The notes: generated by a model not told the origin, from the letters alone. Positions 47,978 to 60,628 are shown, counted from the stretch's first letter. The stretch is DNA of 64,000 bases from Collybia mongolica (GCA_013420905.1 JAAXNY010000012.1:186001-250000); one strand, 5' to 3'. Numbers and translations: made by a program.

Positions 47978-49149
47978 ATGCCGAACGCTAGTCTAGAATA
48001 TGCAAGTGGACTAAATCATGCTGATTTGACCGCCCACATTCGGAACACTAGCGTAGATCCCATAGCCATGGGCGGATTTTCTGATTTGTACTTGGGAGAC
48101 TTAGTTATTACTCGTCCACCACGCAAGGCGAGCGTCAAGCTCTTCTCACCTTCTTTCACCAACTCACACGCGCACAGGTCGTTATCAAAGTCCTGCGTGC
48201 ACATACACATGGAAAATACGATATCCTAAAGGTGCACAAGGTGACTTTTTCTCAACTTTTACCGTTGTTCCTCGCAATTTCTGATTCGAAGCGCCTCGCA
48301 GAGGCTCAGTCAAGAGGCCACCATACTCGAGGGACTCAGCCATCCCAACATCGCCGAATATCTCGGCATTTCATATTACCCTGGTCGCCCGTCTATTGTG
48401 ATGACATGGTACGCCTTCGGTGACGCATCTACCTACCTGAAGAGTCGCCTAGTGACTGAGCGGTTTCGCGTGGTAAGTCTGTCGTAGCTGCACAATAGTT
48501 GACCTTGATTCGTTTCACAGATTGGAGGTGTGATCGAGGGCCTTTGTTACTTGCACAGCAGAACGCCTGCCATCGCGCACGGGGATATGAAAGGAGTGAG
48601 TGATGTTCTTTGTGGTGGATGGATGTGTTCTTATAACAGACGTAAGGTCAACGTACTTGTTAACGACTCCCATGAGGGGGTCTTGAGCGACTTTGGGCTT
48701 TCTCAAGTCGTTGGAGACGTTGAACCGGTGGGAGACATCACGAGCGTCGTGGGTGTCTGTGGAACGGTCCGCTGGATGGCGCCGGAGCTCGTTCACGATG
48801 AGCCCGGTGTTCCAGCCGCTGTCGGGCCCACCCTCTTCTCCGATGTCTGGGCGTTTGGGTGTACGTTTTACGAGGTGTGTATAAGTTTATGCTTCATCCT
48901 TTTGCTGCATACTGAATACAAATTTTATGACAGTTAATGCTTGGGACGATCCCATACGCACCCCGCCGGTATTATTGGTCAGTGATTGACGACATAATAC
49001 GTGGTAGGCTTCCGTTTTCTGAAGGAGATGCGACACGAGGGGCGTCTCGCGAGATGTGGTTGATCTTGAAAGAGTGTTGGAGGCCTCTGCCTAGGGACCG
49101 GTCGAGCATCTTTGAGTTGAAAGCCAAGCTTGGTGCTTTGCATAATTGA
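47978..49149 (+). CDS. TKL-like protein kinase, copy 2
   Basis: Six exons, 47978-48133, 48178-48231 (or to 48240), 48302-48472, 48521-48595, 48647-48874 and 48934-49149, give about 299 aa. The glycine loop is IAMGGFSDLYLG, the lysine strand VVIKVLR, the catalytic loop IAHGDMKGVNVLVN, then SDFG, RWMAPELV (normal APE), FSDVWAFGCTFYE and a C-terminal RDRSSIFELKAKL. All residues needed for phosphotransfer are present, so this copy should be active. HGD in place of HRD removes the Arg that usually contacts the activation-loop phosphate, common in this mushroom family. Intron positions match copy 1 exactly and exons 3, 4 and 6 have identical lengths. Substrate unknown. Confidence 0.85.
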
Positions 49150-49755
49150 GGGAAAGAGAGATTGTTGGTCGGGCACGGAACACTTGTAATTTAGGTTTGT
49201 GATTATACTGTAACTAAATACATTTCAATAACGATAGAGACCTGACCAAGTTACTACGCAGACTTGACCGAGGTTTATTGCCACATCCCCGGCTTAAGAG
49301 ATGGCCTGAATGCTGCGGTTTTGCTATGACGTGGATATCCTCTATGATCATCAGGAGGATTTAAAACGGCAAGGCGGTCAGTCCAGCGGACGATAAGGAC
49401 CGTTCGTTACGGTGATATTTTTTTGGAGATCTCGAAGAGTGGCAGGTTAGCTCGGGAATATGGTGATCTTCGCAGTGCTTTGTTATACATAGACAACAGT
49501 AAATAAGGGCCTACAGATCGTGACTTGGTAATGACATTGACATATGGCATCCTCCGCCCTGAGTATCCATTGAACCTGTCCCTCAAAGAACATCTGGAAT
49601 CTCAAAGCCTAAATCTATACCCATCGAGGTACTCAGTAGAGACGTCAAACCCAGGCTGTATCACTTGAATAGCTACTGGTCAGATGGCGGGGTCAGGAAA
49701 CATACATCCGCAGTGTTCACGCTTACATTGGTCGTCGAGCCGGTATGACGTTGGC
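49150..49755. other. Convergent intergenic gap
   Basis: 3' flanks of the forward kinase and reverse F-box gene; nothing else recognised. Confidence 0.4.
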
Positions 49756-51231
49756 TTACTCACAGATACTGATATCAGGGACAATTCCGTCGAAAAGTCC
49801 CATAGTATTTGGGTTTAACCGGCACCTTTTGAACTCGAGAGACGCCAGCGGGACTGGGCTTGAGTAACGGGCTTTGACAAGCGTGAGTAGAGGTTGCAAC
49901 CATAGGTCACTGTAAGTCCCCCATATTTCTCCGGGCCTTCCAAACGAGATGGTTGTGAGGCGAGGACAGATAGGCGCAGGGCTGGAGGGGGGGAGGGAAG
50001 GTGTCAATATATGAAACAATTCGTCGAGGTTATGGTGAGATGCTACGCGTAAACAATCAAGGTTCGTTGTTTGGGTCAAGAATAACTGCAGGAGGTTTGA
50101 TTGAATTTCGAGGAGCACCCCCGAGGAGAGCTCAAGAGTAGTGATACGTGCTAAATCTAGGAGTGAGTGGACATTACTCAGGATCATATTGCTCGTGAGT
50201 GATAATGAACTGAGTGAGACAAGCAAATCCAGATGTTCGTCTGTCCATGATTCGGCTCCAACCCGTATGAGATGGGCCGCGCGCCGGGATAACCGGAATG
50301 TGGTAATCTCAGGGCGTCGCGAATGTCGCTTTACAGGAAGAAACGCGTCGAGATCATCGAAAGTGGAACAGTGGAATTGTAAGCGGGTGTTATTGGGCAG
50401 GATTAGTCCGGATAATAGACAGTATATTAGGGGAGCTTTCCCTGAGATGACTAGTTCGCGAAGCTGGAGAAGGGGAATGGGATCCATGGGAGGTCGATCA
50501 TCGGTGAGGGCCGGGGTAATCCATTCAAGTTTGACGTATTCAAGGTGCGGGGATGACCTAAATATAGAGTATAGTTGCGGGAGAGATGGCGCGTATTCGG
50601 TTGGGAGTCCCCGCAGGGACATATACGTGAGTCCGCTACACGTGTCCCACGGTATTGCCACGCAGTCTAACACAAGTCGCGTGACATTTGAGACGTCAAC
50701 GTCGAGAGTGAGGTTCGAAGATACCGGCGGTATCTTCAATGACATGTGCGTCAGGCTGGAGAGATTGGGGCCAATGCTGTCAAAAAGGTTGACCATATCG
50801 TCCGGAAAAAGGAAGACGTCTATTGCCTGCAGGCGGCTTGCGTGTGGCTGTAGGTTATCGGTGCAGAGTTTCAATGGGGAAGCGGAAATAATGGATATTG
50901 GGGCCGTTTTGGAGCGGATGAGGAATTCATGGGCCAGGCGAGAGTCGCACAAGTCGATGCAGCGCCAAAGGCGAGCAGAGTTGAACGATATACGTCGCCA
51001 GGTTCGGCAAACTTGTGTCCATGCCAGGCGATATTTCGGCTTTTGATGCCCGTAAAGCCAGGAAACACAGATGCCAAATACTTCTTCGAGGATTTCACTG
51101 GGGAGCGAGGCGATAGCTGTTAGGTCGTTAAGGCCTGTGCGGAGGTCAGAAAGCGCGCCTGCGAGATGCTTTTCTTCCGCAAGGAGAGCTTCACGTTTCT
51201 GCTGCGTGGCAGACGGGGATAGTCGCGGCAT
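49756..51231 (-). CDS. F-box protein
   Basis: A single-exon 491-aa protein. Residues 10-40 form a helical stretch (KREALLAEEKHLAGALSDL). The F-box follows at about residues 41-90 (IASLPSEILEEVFGICVSWL ... WTQVCRTWRRISFNSARLW), the usual mushroom layout. The rest is leucine-rich with irregular LRR-like spacing and probably recruits a substrate to an SCF ubiquitin ligase through Skp1. The first ATG fits the family start. Such genes are highly expanded in Agaricomycetes and substrates are unknown. The frame may run on through a 3' intron beyond 49756, but a stop is present. Confidence 0.85.
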   Translation of the reverse strand: MPRLSPSATQQKREALLAEEKHLAGALSDLRTGLNDLTAIASLPSEILEEVFGICVSWLYGHQKPKYRLAWTQVCRTWRRISFNSARLWRCIDLCDSRLAHEFLIRSKTAPISIISASPLKLCTDNLQPHASRLQAIDVFLFPDDMVNLFDSIGPNLSSLTHMSLKIPPVSSNLTLDVDVSNVTRLVLDCVAIPWDTCSGLTYMSLRGLPTEYAPSLPQLYSIFRSSPHLEYVKLEWITPALTDDRPPMDPIPLLQLRELVISGKAPLIYCLLSGLILPNNTRLQFHCSTFDDLDAFLPVKRHSRRPEITTFRLSRRAAHLIRVGAESWTDEHLDLLVSLSSLSLTSNMILSNVHSLLDLARITTLELSSGVLLEIQSNLLQLFLTQTTNLDCLRVASHHNLDELFHILTPSLPPSSPAPICPRLTTISFGRPGEIWGTYSDLWLQPLLTLVKARYSSPVPLASLEFKRCRLNPNTMGLFDGIVPDISICE

Positions 51232-51973
51232 GATCGTCTAAACAGTTTTATGTCATGATGAATTGGCCTGCTATGCCCATGAAAGAGCTGGGGGACTCAC
51301 AAAACACAAGTCGAAAGGTTAAATGAGTGTGGCTGGGTAGCCAGCGAGCTCGAGTTTATAAACTCCTCGGTGGCGTTCAAATGCGGATAAGTGGTTTGCC
51401 ATCAGCATAAGAATTTGGGCACCAATGAAAGTTAAATGGACCGGAACATGTGCGCTCACCCTGGGTCGAAGTACCGGGCAGGATCTCATGAGCATGCTCG
51501 CTTGTCTAGGAGCAAGCCCTTGGCTTCATTTTTTTTAAAACATAAGACTACAAGGCGCCTGGACGCCTACGTAATAGTGAGTTTAAAAGGCTGGAAGCGT
51601 TCGGCTGCCGTGGGCTCACCTGAGTAGAGTCTCACGTCGGTGGGATTCGACGTGTGAATGTGGTGCATTTGCCCTCGAATACAGCCAATGAACTGGAGCA
51701 ATCGCGACGGTTCTTGCTTGACAGAATAGATCACTGGAGTGTTCTCGGGCGGCGTTGGATCTATTATCGTCGAGCTTCTCTATTCAATTCGGTCCAGAGG
51801 TTCTGGGCCCTGTGAGGACTATATACAACTTGTGAACCCATCGTGGGTGTGCTGAGATACGTTGAAAGTACTAGGGAGGATGCAAGTATAGCCTCGGTAT
51901 ATGGAATTGCAAGGAAATTTCGTAATTACGTTGCCGCAGTCGGCGCTTAAATCTGCCTTGGACCAGAACCATC
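51232..51973. promoter_or_regulatory. Divergent promoter region, F-box / intersectin-like gene
   Basis: Divergent starts at 51231 (-) and 51974 (+). A palindromic TTTATAAA at about 51355 could serve the F-box gene, and TATATACAA at about 51828 the intersectin-like gene. No other feature is seen. Confidence 0.35.
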
Positions 51974-54900
51974 ATGTCACAGTGGGGGCAAGGGCAACCT
52001 GGCTACCAATACCCCGTTCAGACGGGTTTTCCAGGCTCTAATCCCCAGTTTCAACAACAGAATCCTCAGTTTCAGCAGCAAAACCCCCAGTTCCAACAGC
52101 AAAACCCACAGTTTCAACAGCAAAACCCGCAGTTCCAGCAGGGTGGATTCGGGAATGCTGGGCTCGTCCCACAGCAGACGGGGTTTCCTGGCCAGCGTAT
52201 GCAAGGCTTTCAACAGCCTCAGCAGACTGGGTTCCAGGGCCCTGGGATGATGCAGGCACAGCCGACGGGGTTTCCAGCACAGGGGGGGAATTTTCAGCAA
52301 CAGTCTCGTCAGGCACCACCACCTCCCGTCCCATCTCTTCCGACCCAATTCCAACAACAGAATCAAGCTTCTGGGTTCTTAGGGCTGCCCCAACAACAAC
52401 AACAACAACAACCCCAAGTTAATCGTTTTCTGAGTGCATCTCCTGGCTTCAGCGGACCCGGATTGGTCCCACAGGCGACCGGCTTTCCTGGGCGATCTGG
52501 TCCGCTCGCCCCACAGATGACTGGATTTGTTGATCCAAGGCTGCAAATGATGTCCAGCACGTTCATGCCCATGAATGCTGGTCCATCATTCGGTGCTCCC
52601 TCGGCTCCGCAGTTGGCTCCCCCACAGTTCAATCTCCAGCAATCATTCCAACAACACAATCAAGCACAACGTGGTACATCGACACCTCAGATGTCATGGG
52701 CCCTGACCAAGGCAGAGAAGAAACAATACAACGATATCTTTAGATCATGGGACGCCCAAAGTACCGGGTTTATCAATGGTCAGACTGCGTTGGATGTATT
52801 TGGTGCCAGTGGCCTACCAAAGGATGATCTGGCTCGCATTTGGTACGCTTATACCTGGTTTTCCTGGGATTGTAGTCTGAGATTTATCACAGGACGCTTG
52901 CCGATATCGATGATCGCGGTAAATTAAATATCGCAGAGTTCCACGTTGCAATGGGTCTCATTTATCGAAGTGAGGAGTTTCACTTTCGGTGCCCGACACT
53001 ATCTAACAGGATTTTTTCCATGACAAGGACTAAGTGGGATGCCGGTCCCCGAACACCTCCCACCAGAACTTGTGCCACCGTCCTCCCGTGACCTCGATAA
53101 TTCTGTGGATATGATCAAAGATCTCCTCAAACACGAATCACGCGCTCGCTCGCCATCTAGCCTTGACTCACCCATATCTCGTTTAAAGACTCGGTCTTTT
53201 AACAGTTCATCGTCGACAATCGACTCAGCCCGCGATGCCACAATATACAAACACAGCGACTCCGAGCCACCTGGAGGCTTCTATCAGTCTCGCTCACGTC
53301 ATGTCAATCGGGACGATGTCCGATCTCGGAACGAGACCGACAGCCCTTCCGCAGAATTATCTGATATGAAGCGCATGTTGGCCAATACCGCCCAGATGTT
53401 GGAACGAAACGCAGAGAGTGATGCGTCGAGGACGGCTGAGGATGAAGCTTTGGACCGGGAGATGGATGACTTGAAATATCGCGTCAAGCGCGTCAGCGAG
53501 GACTTAGAGTACGTTTCGCAAGGACCCAAGACAGCGGCGAAGGATAAAGAGAGAAGAAAGTTAGAGCGAGAACTGTTGTCTCTCATGCATGAACGCGTCC
53601 CCGAAGTAGAAAGGAAGATTAAAGCGAGGGACGAGCGAAAAGAGAGGGAAAAGAGACAATGGGCACGTGACCGAGATCGGACAAACGAACGGTTTGGAAG
53701 ATATGATTCAAAAGACGAGTCTCCTTCGGGGAGGTACGATGATAGAGATCGGGATAGGCCTTATTCTCGCGGAGGGTACGACAGAGGGAGGGATCGAGAT
53801 GATAGAGATCAGGATCGCGGTTCATACAGGGATGAAGGTTCACGTTCGCGCTCACGCGACTACAGGCGCGCTCCCAGTCCACCTCCTGTCCGTTCGGCAC
53901 CACCACCACCGCCACCTGCTCCTCCTAGCTCTATCCGCGATCCTCCCGCTGCCCCTTCCCCAAGGCCCACACCATCCCCTGGCCCTCTCAAGAATATGAC
54001 TGCTGAAGAACGCCAGGCATATGCACGTGCCGAAGCTAAGCGTCGCATTGAAGCACGTATGGCTGCTCTTGGGGTTACAGCACCGTCGTCTTCTCCGACC
54101 ATTGACACTAGTGTGGAGGATAGGCTTTTGGAGGAGAAGAAAGAGGCGGAAGAGAGGGCTAAGATCGCGGAGAAGCAAGCAGAAGAGAGGGAGAGATTAC
54201 GCAGGGAGAGGTTGGAGGGTGAGAAGGCGGCAAAGGAGGGTAAAACTCCTTCCTCACCAATTCCTCCGGCCGCCGCCCCTCCAGCTCCCACACCAACGTC
54301 CAAGGCCCTGGCTCCCGCACCCACGCCAACTTCAAGGCCTGCACCTCCTCCAGCACCCAAGCGTGCGCCTGCCCCTCCTCCACCACGCAATGCCAAACCT
54401 CCGGCTGCACGCCCACCAGTCGTTGTGATGCCCCCTGCCCCCCCTGCAGTTGTGGCCCCTCCCTCTGAGCCTGAGGTCGACCCTGAAGAGGAGAGGCTAC
54501 GCGCTCGCGAAGAAGCCATCCGTAAACAACGCGAGGCGCGCGCCGAGAAGCTACGACAGCTTGAAAAAGAAGAGGAGGAAGCTGCTAGGCAGGAAGAGGA
54601 GCGCTATCAAGCCAGGTTACAGGCCTTGAAAGCCAAGTCAACACCATCTCCATCTGCTCCGACTCCTGCTTTCACGCCTGCCCCATACAAGGCTCCTACA
54701 CCCCCGCCTGCTGTTCCTCCCGCTCCTCCCACTCCAGTCGTTACGACACCCGCAGTGGATACTTCGAAGTCAACCAATCCTTTCAGCCGGCTTATTAAAG
54801 AAGGTACTGGATCATCCGCTACTAGCCCAGCAGTGACACCGGCTACTAACGGTAGCACCAACCCTTGGGCTAAACCCCAAACGGCACCTCCGACTTCGGC

Positions 54901-57900
54901 ACCGAATCCCCCTAAGAGCCCAACACCTGCCAGCGCCAAGGTCTCATATAACACGGCTCCTTCATCTGCCATTGACGATGATTGGGAAGATATTAAAGAA
55001 AACGAGGATGATGACAGTAGCGATGATGATGAACTTTCTGGGCGTGCGAAACGGGAGAACATCGCGAGGCAGCTTTTCGGTGGCATTCTTCCTACTAGCC
55101 GTCCACAGTCTGCGGCAGGTGTGACCACTAAACCTGGATCCTCTCCTTCGTCGCCGGCTCCTTCTGCCCCACCACCACCACCACCACCACCACCACCACC
55201 CTCTGCACCTCCAGCAATAAACATACAGACTGAGGCACCTTTCGCCCCTCCTCCGCCTCCTCCGCCTGCAGCCGCACCCGTCGCACCCACTGCAGCTGCT
55301 CCCGCTGGGGATATGAGTGGATTGATGCGCTCGATCCAGGGGGGGCTCAAACTGCGGCCTGCGAAGACCGTCGACAAGAGTGCTCCTCCCGTCTCAGGCA
55401 GGGTTCTCGGCGACACAGCGCCTCCTCCACACATCAACAGTGCACCTAGACCCGTGACTCCACCTCAAACCGTTACGCCCCCGCCAGTAGATGATTACTT
55501 GCCAATACCTGCAGTAATGTCCCATGATGACGCTAGCTCGAGGTCCAGTAATAGGCAGTCTGTGGGGTGGTTTGCTGATCGTGCTGCAGATGCGGGAGTT
55601 GAGGTCCAAAGGCTCCCGTCGACCACAGAGGAGGAAGAAGACATTTACGGAGAGCCAGAGTCATCCATGGCTCCGATCCCAGCTATCCACATCAATGAGC
55701 CTTCTTCTGAGGACACTGCTTCTGACATCATGTCTGATATCGACAAAACTATTGGTGAGTGTTTGCCATTCCATCTACCCCTTAATACCCATTTGTGTTG
55801 TAGAACACCGAGCACGGACGCTGTATCATTATGAAGGAGAAGGGCCTGATGATCTCTGTACGTGTGATTGTTTATCCCCAAATCTTACCACTGATGTATC
55901 CCATTAGCCTTCGGCGAAAACCTTGTGATAACGGCCAATCCGTCAAAATCTGGGGGCGATTGGTGGTATGGCACTCTCGTCGACGGAGGGAAGTCGGGTG
56001 TTTTCCCAAAAACATATGTCCAAGTGGTGGAACCAGGTGCGTGTTGATCCTGTGTTATTACAACCCACTGCTCACGCTATTTAACAGTCAAGGCCAAAGC
56101 GATGTACACATACACCTGCAACAACTCGGACGAATTGCCTTTCACCGAAGGCGACGAACTCACGATCATAGATACATCCGAAGACGAATGGTGGAAGGCG
56201 GAACGAGGAGGGGTGGTCTTCATTGTACCAGCCGCCTACTTAGAGATAGTTGAGGGTTAGTGCATTCATTTTCCCTTGAGTTCCTTCGTTTACATATGTC
56301 GAATAATTAGGCTAAAATTTTCCTTTTGCTTTATTTCCATGTACCCTCAAATACATCTTACTCCGGAATGGAATCACATTGCATATCTCTAGCATCCACC
56401 GCCACTCTCGATGGAGTTGAATCGACTATAACTGACGAAGCAATCACAACAAGCCTAACTAAGGTAACACAACGCACTGATCCCCTAGCTAGTACAAACA
56501 CGTCTGCTCCCACTAATGCGTATGGCCTTGATGTCGGGGATAAAAGCACCGAAGACAATGATTCGGACTCATCAGATTACTTATCGTTCGATGAAAGCGA
56601 TGTCGAAGACAGCTATCCTGAAACTAAAGCTGAGCGCGAGGCCCGTGCCCACGAGCGCCAGCTCGTACTTCAAGCTGCGGGGCTTATTGTCACTCAGGAC
56701 GCCAAACCACCACCAGGGGTTATCCGAGCAAGATCCACCAAGCGCCGGCCCGCGCCCGTCACTCCACAACGAGAATCGAGAATCTCAGTTTCCTCAACAA
56801 AGGAACTCCCGCCTGTACCCGAGCCTGAGCCTGAGCCTGAACCAATGGACCATGCAAGGCGCCTAGACGATGCGTTTGATCGCTACGAATCTTTCAAAGC
56901 TTATCAGGGAAATCGAATGTCGGTCGCTTCTACTGATACTATACCACCGTCCCCCACCACATCGAACTTCTCGGGTTCGATAGGAAGTCAATCTAAAGAA
57001 GGAGAAAGCAGAAGCTACTCGCACTTCCTCAACTTCCTCGGGCGAACGAAGACTCCGGATAGTGAGCGGCGGACAACGTCAACTCTCAACATCTCAGCGC
57101 CGATCATGAGTTCTGAAGATCCTTCTCGGTCGAATAGCCCTGCATTTGGAACAGTACGTAAATCGAAACATGTACGTATTGGTATAGCGCTGACTTTACT
57201 GGCCTTCAGTCCTGGGCGAGCTTGGTGGATAAGACAGCGCTTGAAGGGATTCCATCTGGCGAACGACGCCGACAAGAGGTAGGCGAGTTTTTTCGCCAGT
57301 CTGTCAGCGATTGACACTTCGCCAGGCGATCTTCGAATTGATCAATACGGAGGCTACATATGTCCGTGACCTGCAACTCATTGTGGAGGTAAAGCGAGCT
57401 CGCCTTTTGTATTACCCCTTCTGACAGTTTTCAAGGTCTTTTACTCAAGCATGTTACCTTTGCTGTCTGGCAAAGAAGTTACTGTGGTCTTCGCGAATAT
57501 TGAAGATATTCTTCTGACGAACACTGTAAGTGTTGCAGACTGCTGCTCTAGCGAAGTAAAATTTAAAGTTTATCTAGGCGTTTATGAGCTCCCTGGAGGA
57601 ACGGCAGAAGGAATGCCGACTATACGTTGACAAGATCGGCGATATTCTGCTTAACCACCTGCCAAATATGGGTGTTTACATGGCATGTTTTCTTCTTTCC
57701 CCCCTCCCCCCGACTCGACGAGACTAATGTCTCTCCGATATTCTAGGAATACTGCGTCAACCAGTCTACGGCGATCAAGGTCCTTAAGTCTCTCAGGGAG
57801 TCAAATTCGGCTTTGGCTGCTCATTTACAGGCACGTGCTGTCAATACACGCTTATTTTTTTTACTCAAAAATAAATCTAGCGCCTCCGGGATTCGGACCC

Positions 57901-58823
57901 TGTCGTCCGCAATCTGGATCTGTCAAGTTACCTCCTCGTCCCCAGTAGGCAAGCCAGCTTCTGGTCGACCATTATCTGACTATCATTACCTAGTGCAACG
58001 AATCACGAAATACCCTTTGCTCATCAAACAAGTCAGCTATTACCTACCTATTTCAATATTAGTGCTAACACCTGTCGCAGATCCTCAGCCATACAGAGGG
58101 CCAGAGCGAACGAGTTAGTATGGAGAATGCTCTTCATATATCTGAGAAGCTCCTCGACCAGATAAACGAGACAATACGGGACCAAGAAGGCCGCGAAACA
58201 CTCAAATCTATCTCCCAGAACCTTTGGATTGGTCAAGGGTACGTTGCATTATTTAGCTTCATCACGATCGACTACTGACATCTCGAAGTCGTCTTGATCT
58301 TACGGCGCCTACCCGACACATGGGTCCACGGAAGCTCCTCAAGGAAGGGCCCCTTACAAAAGCTAAGAGTGGACGAAAACTCTATGGTTTCTTGTGTAGC
58401 GATATCCTGGTGCTTACGGATGAGTCCATGAAGACGCTATATCGGATGGTTCGTCGATCAATTTTCACCTCAATTCCATACTAACTCCCTTGTTTCAATA
58501 GCCAATCCCTTTAGCGCAGGCTCGTGTCAAGGAGGTCAACCCAGGGAAAGGTACGACGTGGAAAGACTGCCCTTAGTGCCTTGATTGACGTTGGTGGCGA
58601 AGACGACCTTACCTTTCAGGTGACACAAGCTTATCCCCGAGGGGGCGACGCCATCGCTCTCAAGGCGGGGTCTGTTCGTGACTGTCAAGGTGAATTTCAT
58701 TTTGTCAAGCCCCGAGGTTTAAGGCAATGCTGACTACATCCAGTCTGGATGCATGAAATAGAATATGCAGGCCGTCGATGTCGACATGCTGAGGATCGTG
58801 CCGCAAGGAAACACAGGAAATAA
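51974..58823 (+). CDS. Intersectin-like endocytic scaffold with RhoGEF (Cin1 type)
   Basis: Nineteen exons (51974-52842, 52893-52969, 53028-55754, 55804-55857, 55908-56036, 56088-56255, 56393-57153, then twelve short ones to 58823) give 1943 aa. Domains in order: Gln-rich NPQFQQQ repeats and QTGFPG motifs (1-230); one EH domain (WALTKAEKKQYNDIFRSWD to LPPELVPPS, ~235-345); coiled coil and RD-rich region; proline tracts; a WH2-like actin motif (GLMRSIQGGLKLRPAKTVDK, ~1080); two SH3 domains (RARTLYHYEGEGPDDL; KAMYTYTCNNSDELPF); an acidic/Ser linker; a RhoGEF DH domain (AIFELINTEATYVRDLQ to QRITKYPLLIKQ); and a PH domain ending WMHEIEYA. EH, SH3 and DH-PH together match Cryptococcus Cin1 and animal intersectin, linking endocytosis to Cdc42/Rho and actin. 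No C2 domain follows. Two introns (57683, 57831) use GC donors. Confidence 0.9.
52040..52144 (+). repeat. Five 21-bp NPQFQQQ-coding repeats
   Basis: Five consecutive 21-bp units encode NPQFQQQ (the last NPQFQQG), with silent third-base differences. Part of the low-complexity N-terminus of the intersectin-like protein, similar to Pan1 repeats. Confidence 0.85.
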
Positions 58824-59152
58824 CTTCCAATACCCGCCTTTACATCGCTACGCGCTACGCTATAGACTCTCCTTGGACCCCCCTCTGTGTTTATACATAT
58901 AGACAAGGACCCTATTTGCTACATTCGTCCTGTATTATACCCCATATACGCTCTGCTAGTTTACGCTTTACATACAAGGAACTATCATATGTTTTAACCG
59001 AGGTTCCCGAGGGCCGGCAATAATAATGACCGAATAGCTCCCGTCCAATGCCCATCCGGGTACGCTACACCCGAATAGTAATCAATATAAACCAAGCCTT
59101 ATTTCTCTCCTTCACTCACCCGCCCCGTTACTTACTTATCGTTATATTTACC
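58824..59152. promoter_or_regulatory. Intergenic, promoter of the SDR gene
   Basis: ATATAAACC at about 59087 is a plausible TATA box 65 bp before the SDR ATG. Short pyrimidine-rich leader (CTCTCCTTCACTCACC) follows. Confidence 0.4.
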
Positions 59153-60628
59153 ATGTCGGCTCCAGGTATGTGGCTGAGGGCGGAAATGCCACTGCGTAAC
59201 TGAAAACTCACTATATAGATCTCACGATTCCATCGTTATTCAATGTTAAGGGAAAGATTGGTGTGTCATTTTAGACCTGCGAATGTTTACTGGCTGGTGT
59301 TAATTCTTATACTGAGGACAGTTCTCTTGACGGGCGGAGGATCTGGTATCGGGAAGATGATAGCTGCTGGGTTCGCTCAAAATGGGGCCAAGGTGTATAT
59401 TGCAGCACGGAAAGAGGGACAGCTGAAGGAGGTGTGTGGATTCACGATCTCGTGACGGACAATCAGCTCAGTGATGGTATGTTTGAACAGGCCGTCGACG
59501 AACTGAACAAGACAGCCCCGGTAAAAGTACAATATATCACAGCAAATGTCGGGGTGAGCATGGTCACAATTACCGACCAGTACTTCCATGTTGACCGTTG
59601 ACGATAGTCCAGAGCAGGATGCGATGCACTCATCAGTGAATTTAGGAAGCGTGAATCAAAACTTCACGTCCTCGTGAACAACGCGGGGATCACCTGGGGT
59701 GGGCCGTTCCTCGACTTCCCGGAAGAGAAGGGCTGGAATAATATCTTTAACGTCAACGTTAAGAGCATATTCTACAGTGAGTGAAGTCCGCCCGCTCGAT
59801 GCCAGCACTATTCTCTTATTCATTTAATTTAGTGACTTCTGGGTAAGACTGCCGCTACGTCTGCAGAGCTAGCGAAGCTGACTTCCGCAGGTTATCCGAT
59901 CTTCTTGCCAAAGACTCGACAGCGCTGGATCCAGGTCGCGTCATCAACATCTCCTCGACAGCTTCCGTAGATCCTGGCAGCGAAGGAGCTCTAAGTGGTG
60001 AAGGTAACGGCACATGGAGTTGTGAGTTAACTTTATTTGAAGCCCGCGGAAACATGTTTGACTGGCTGTCCTTCGAATAGACCAAGCGAGCAAAGCAGCC
60101 GGTGTGTTGCGTTACATTCCATGTTGAAACCCACCTAACAGAAAACGTGTAGTCAACATGCTTACTTCTCAACTCGCCATGAAGCTTGGGCCCAATCACA
60201 TCACGTACGTTCCACCACATGTCATGCGGCCTAAATCTGACGTCAACGCCCCACAGTATCAACGCCATTCTCCCAGGGTACGCCTCACGAACTATCCTTA
60301 TTTGAGCCTTTCCTTACCAAATACCGCAGCTTGTTCCCGAGTAAAATGACCGCGTGGGGTTTCAGGACCGTAGGTGATGAGACTTTTGCGGCAGCACAAC
60401 CCACAGGTTCGTGTCACCTGAGAACAGATTTATGGTGTATATATGGTGTATAGCGCTAACGTTAACCTTTTTCGCGTATCAGGTCGGTTTGGGATGCCTC
60501 AAGACGCTGCGGGATTGGCTCTGTTCCTCGCATCTCCTGCCTCCGCGCATGTGACCGGGACGCATACCTTGCTTGACGGAGGGGCACGGTACAGGACTGC
60601 TGCTATCACTGCGACGACCAAGCTATGA
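59153..60628 (+). CDS. Short-chain dehydrogenase/reductase, RhlG-like
   Basis: Twelve exons in 1.5 kb (59153-59165, 59219-59260, 59322-59431, 59491-59553, 59608-59776, 59833-59842, 59891-60021, 60081-60101, 60153-60204, 60257-60277, 60330-60406, 60483-60628) give 284 aa, with exons as small as 10 and 13 nt. The classical SDR motifs are present: TGGGSGIG dinucleotide loop, [24 protein letters not shown] with the catalytic Ser, and YQASKAAVNM with Tyr and Lys. An ILPGLFPSKM segment and LDGGARY C-terminus follow. Cytosolic NAD(P)H-dependent oxidoreductase; AARKE after the second strand, with a basic Arg, favours NADPH. This subgroup is often annotated as RhlG-like ketoacyl reductase, but the true substrate cannot be read from the sequence. 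Confidence 0.9.

Noticed and set aside
50141..51046. 301-aa forward ORF opposite the F-box gene
   Set aside because: Antisense shadow; the reverse frame carries a clear F-box and the forward frame has no domain.
53860..55437. Long reverse ORFs of 219 and 276 aa opposite the intersectin-like gene
   Set aside because: Gly/Ala/Val-rich shadows of proline- and alanine-coding sequence on the other strand.
57881..57910. Second B-box-like word (minus strand GGTCCGAATCC)
   Set aside because: It is an exon of the DH domain coding RLRDSDP and no tRNA fold surrounds it.
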